Assembly: GCA_002435875.1 (NCBI GenBank)
Contig: DIVN01000221.1
Location: forward strand, 1-5,843
Direction of reading: 5' to 3'
From: Anaerolineales bacterium UBA6131
Lineage (GTDB): Bacteria > Chloroflexota > Anaerolineae > UBA2200
DNA: 5,843 nucleotides
Both the position numbers and the translations under genes were made by a program. The notes under the pieces were generated by a model, which did not search any database, was not told the origin of the DNA, and worked only from the letters and a program-made list of their open reading frames with translations. Every line of letters begins with the position of its first letter. Position 1 is the first letter of the stretch. Below, in pieces: positions 3,844 through 5,843 of this stretch.

Positions 3844-5843
3844 TTTCCCCATCCCGCCATGAGCTGCTGATCGCGCGGTGCGCACCCTTCCTGCCTTCTC
3901 TTTGCCAGCGCGCCCACAACGCCAAGTCCAAACATAAAGACGAAGGCAAGATCCACGAGAAAGTAAGAGTTGTCAACCAAACCATGCGCTATTGTGGCCA
4001 CCATGCCCGCCGCCAGACCCAAGATGATAGCACGCAGACTGCCATCTGGCAAAACACGATACGCGTGACATGCCTCCACAAAGAACGCAACCTCAAGCAA
4101 GAGCAGGGCACCCACGCCCAAAACGCCGAGCCTGGTCCAGAAATCGAGGATCAGGTTGTGCGGATGGGACAGGCCAGGCTCCTCCCAAGCTTCTGGCAGC
4201 ATATACTCAGGGTAGCGATACAAGAAGTTGTCCAGACCAACACCGGTCAGCGGGTGATCCTCGATCATCGCCCAGGCACTCTTCCACAAGGAGAGGCGCC
4301 TGAAGGTAGTGCCGCTGCCCGTATCGAGCAATGAGGAAATGCGCTCTACCCCAGCGAGGGGCAACAGCAACAACACAATGAGCAGCGCAATCAGCAGGCC
4401 GTACCGTAGGTACCGACGCCCCCGAAATGCCAAAAGTGCCAGGATGCCAGCGGGAAAGGCCAACAACCAGCCTGCCCTGGAATAGGTAAGGAAGAGGCAA
4501 GCCACCAGCGGCACCAGCGCCAGCAAGTGCAAGGGTCGGCGTACTCCCTCCCCCAGCCACGCCACCGACACGGCCAGGGGTATGATACGCCCCAGGAAGA
4601 GGCTCAGGTTATTGGGTGAACCGTACAAGGCGTGCACTCTGCGGACACCCTCTGCAACGATGACCTCGCCACTGATAAAGTACTGATACAGCCCCAGGCC
4701 CGCTGTCAACACGCCACCAAGCACCACGGCGTCGGCAAAAAGCCTGATGTCACGGTCGCTCCACTTGCCACGACTCAGCAGCAGGTAGAGCATCGCTGGT
4801 TCGACCACAACGACCCGCCATTCACGAATGCTCACGCCGCGGTTGCTGGAGACCAGCAACGATGCTGTGGCCAGCAGCACAAACAGGAGTACGGCCCAGT
4901 CGAGGAGGCTCAAGTCAGAAGCAACCGACCTGAGGCATGGCCCACCCTTGCTGCATAGCGGCGTCCTGAGCCAGCCCTTGGCCCGTGCAAACACCCAAGA
5001 TATGAGGCACAGCAGCGTCAGTACCTCAACAAGCGAAAAAGCCTTGCCCAGAATCATCTTGGGCCTGGTGAAAAACGGTATCGAAACCAGCAGCAGGGTC
5101 AGGCCGATGTGGGGCCACAAGGTAACAAGAAGGACTACGCAAGCAAGCAGTACCAGACCTGGAGCCGTCCAGGGTACAACGTAGTAGGCCACGAGGCAAC
5201 CACCCAGCAAGAGCCACTGCACAGGCTCGGGCTGCGCGCGCAAGAGCCTCAACGTGCGCAAAATACAGCATCTCCAGGGCACTCGCGACTGGGCCCAAGA
5301 CAGTGCCATCAAGAGGCCAAGGCTACCCACTGCCAGAACGGTCCACTGCCAACCGAAGGACGGTGCATGGGCAGCAGCTTCTGATGGGAGGCCTTGGGTC
5401 AGCTGCTGCAAGGTAGTGTAGAAGGAGGTGAGGTGTCTGCTATGATCCAGTAGAGCAAAGCCCCAGCGCGGATTATCCTCAGGGACCGCCGGCTGCATCT
5501 CGGCCCACACCATGGTCTCAAGCCAGGGCCACTCGGACGACACGCGAACCACGGCCTCTCGTAGGCGCGTAGTTTGCACCAGAGTGCTGTCAGTTCCCCA
5601 TGGCGACGAACCGCCAACCCAGCCGTCAGGAAGCGCATTCCAGCCGAACTCAACCGCCCAGATGGGCACCCCGGTATCGTTCCTACGGCGCAACTCCTCA
5701 CGCAGCAGGATCAGACGCGAGAAGTTGAGCACAGTACCGTCCACACGCCGATCCTCCGGTCCAGACCAGAATCCATACGGCTTGGCGGCCACGATGTCAA
5801 ACAGCCCTCGGGCGCCCGCATCGTACATGTGCTGCAGGAAAAG
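3840..5843 (-). CDS. Glycoside-hydrolase-like domain fused to O-antigen ligase/polymerase (Wzy_C), 5' end outside window
   Basis: The frame is open to the window edge (667 residues visible; numbering here is from the Met at 5828, which is internal). Residues 1-145 resemble the last strands of a clan-A TIM barrel of the GH39/GH5-like type: MYDAGARGLFDIVAAKPYGF, then PIWAVEFGWN with Glu60 at the nucleophile position, MVWAEM (106-111) and RWGFALLD (121-128). The acid/base Glu would lie upstream, so activity cannot be judged. From about 160 come roughly 13 hydrophobic helices (for example 160-178, 204-238, 262-281, 308-327, 364-384, 404-424, 433-468, 475-492, 566-588, 598-641). The Wzy_C-type region includes ALYGSPNNLSLFLGRIIPL (400-418), LTYSRAGWLLAF (447-458), the extracytoplasmic loop with SLWKSAWAMIEDHPLTGVG (513-531) and SHPHNLILDFWTRLGVLG (554-571). 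These enzymes ligate or polymerise lipid-linked glycans outside the membrane. The stop overlaps the next gene's start (ATGA). Ligase and Wzy polymerase cannot be told apart by sequence. Confidence 0.85.
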   Translation of the reverse strand, partial: LFLQHMYDAGARGLFDIVAAKPYGFWSGPEDRRVDGTVLNFSRLILLREELRRRNDTGVPIWAVEFGWNALPDGWVGGSSPWGTDSTLVQTTRLREAVVRVSSEWPWLETMVWAEMQPAVPEDNPRWGFALLDHSRHLTSFYTTLQQLTQGLPSEAAAHAPSFGWQWTVLAVGSLGLLMALSWAQSRVPWRCCILRTLRLLRAQPEPVQWLLLGGCLVAYYVVPWTAPGLVLLACVVLLVTLWPHIGLTLLLVSIPFFTRPKMILGKAFSLVEVLTLLCLISWVFARAKGWLRTPLCSKGGPCLRSVASDLSLLDWAVLLFVLLATASLLVSSNRGVSIREWRVVVVEPAMLYLLLSRGKWSDRDIRLFADAVVLGGVLTAGLGLYQYFISGEVIVAEGVRRVHALYGSPNNLSLFLGRIIPLAVSVAWLGEGVRRPLHLLALVPLVACLFLTYSRAGWLLAFPAGILALLAFRGRRYLRYGLLIALLIVLLLLPLAGVERISSLLDTGSGTTFRRLSLWKSAWAMIEDHPLTGVGLDNFLYRYPEYMLPEAWEEPGLSHPHNLILDFWTRLGVLGVGALLLLEVAFFVEACHAYRVLPDGSLRAIILGLAAGMVATIAHGLVDNSYFLVDLAFVFMFGLGVVGALAKRRQEGCAPRDQQLMAGWGK

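Noticed and set aside
2917..3870. Plus-strand 317-codon frame opposite the glycosyltransferase and UXS genes
   Set aside because: It is a shadow of two well-supported minus-strand genes and has no recognisable motif.
5826..5828. Met at 5828 as the true start of the ligase fusion
   Set aside because: The frame stays open to the window edge (LFLQH precedes) and the Met lies in the middle of a TIM-barrel helix, so the gene begins outside the window.

Overview
All recognisable genes in this window lie on the minus strand, so it reads from right (5843) to left (1). The organism is not identifiable from sequence alone. Codon use is moderately GC-rich. The window carries a rubredoxin-fused flavoprotein typical of anaerobes, a glmS ribozyme, and a glycosidase/O-antigen-ligase fusion beside a UDP-xylose synthase. 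I infer an anaerobic or microaerophilic environmental bacterium, possibly Chloroflexota or a deep Bacillota-like lineage; this is inference only.

Layout in transcription order. (1) 5843-3840: 3' part of a large membrane protein whose start lies outside the window. It has the end of a glycoside-hydrolase-like TIM barrel followed by about 13 membrane segments and a Wzy_C-type O-antigen ligase/polymerase domain. (2) 3843-3106: a family 2 glycosyltransferase whose ATG overlaps the previous stop (ATGA). (3) 3089-2148: UDP-glucuronate decarboxylase (UDP-xylose synthase), 16 nt further on. These three look like one surface-polysaccharide operon covering nucleotide-sugar supply, sugar transfer and polymer ligation or polymerisation. 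(4) 2019-1306: high-molecular-weight rubredoxin (flavin reductase-like domain plus rubredoxin), after a 128-nt gap. (5) 1305-790: a gene-free stretch of 516 nt that is the 5' region of glmS. (6) 789-1: glmS, starting at TTG and running off the left edge.

The most striking element is in the gene-free stretch. On the minus strand, 1108-906 folds as a glmS ribozyme, the self-cleaving riboswitch that senses glucosamine-6-phosphate, the product of the enzyme encoded just downstream. P2, the GACGAGG motif with the catalytic guanine, P3, AUCGA, the P2.2 strand, the P3.1 loop and its 3' pseudoknot partner, and the P4 loop with AACAAAG can all be placed. The pseudoknot partners differ from the Bacillus and Thermoanaerobacter sequences I recall but still pair. 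The element is atypical in two ways. The cleavage-site segment deviates from GCGCC (A at the usual G1, and C5 and its partner both changed to A). A 41-nt insertion with two hairpins sits between P3 and AUCGA.

Together the window pairs amino-sugar supply (glmS with feedback control) with surface-polysaccharide genes. The rubredoxin flavoprotein between them probably has an unrelated redox or oxidative/nitrosative-stress role. The plus strand carries no gene I can support.
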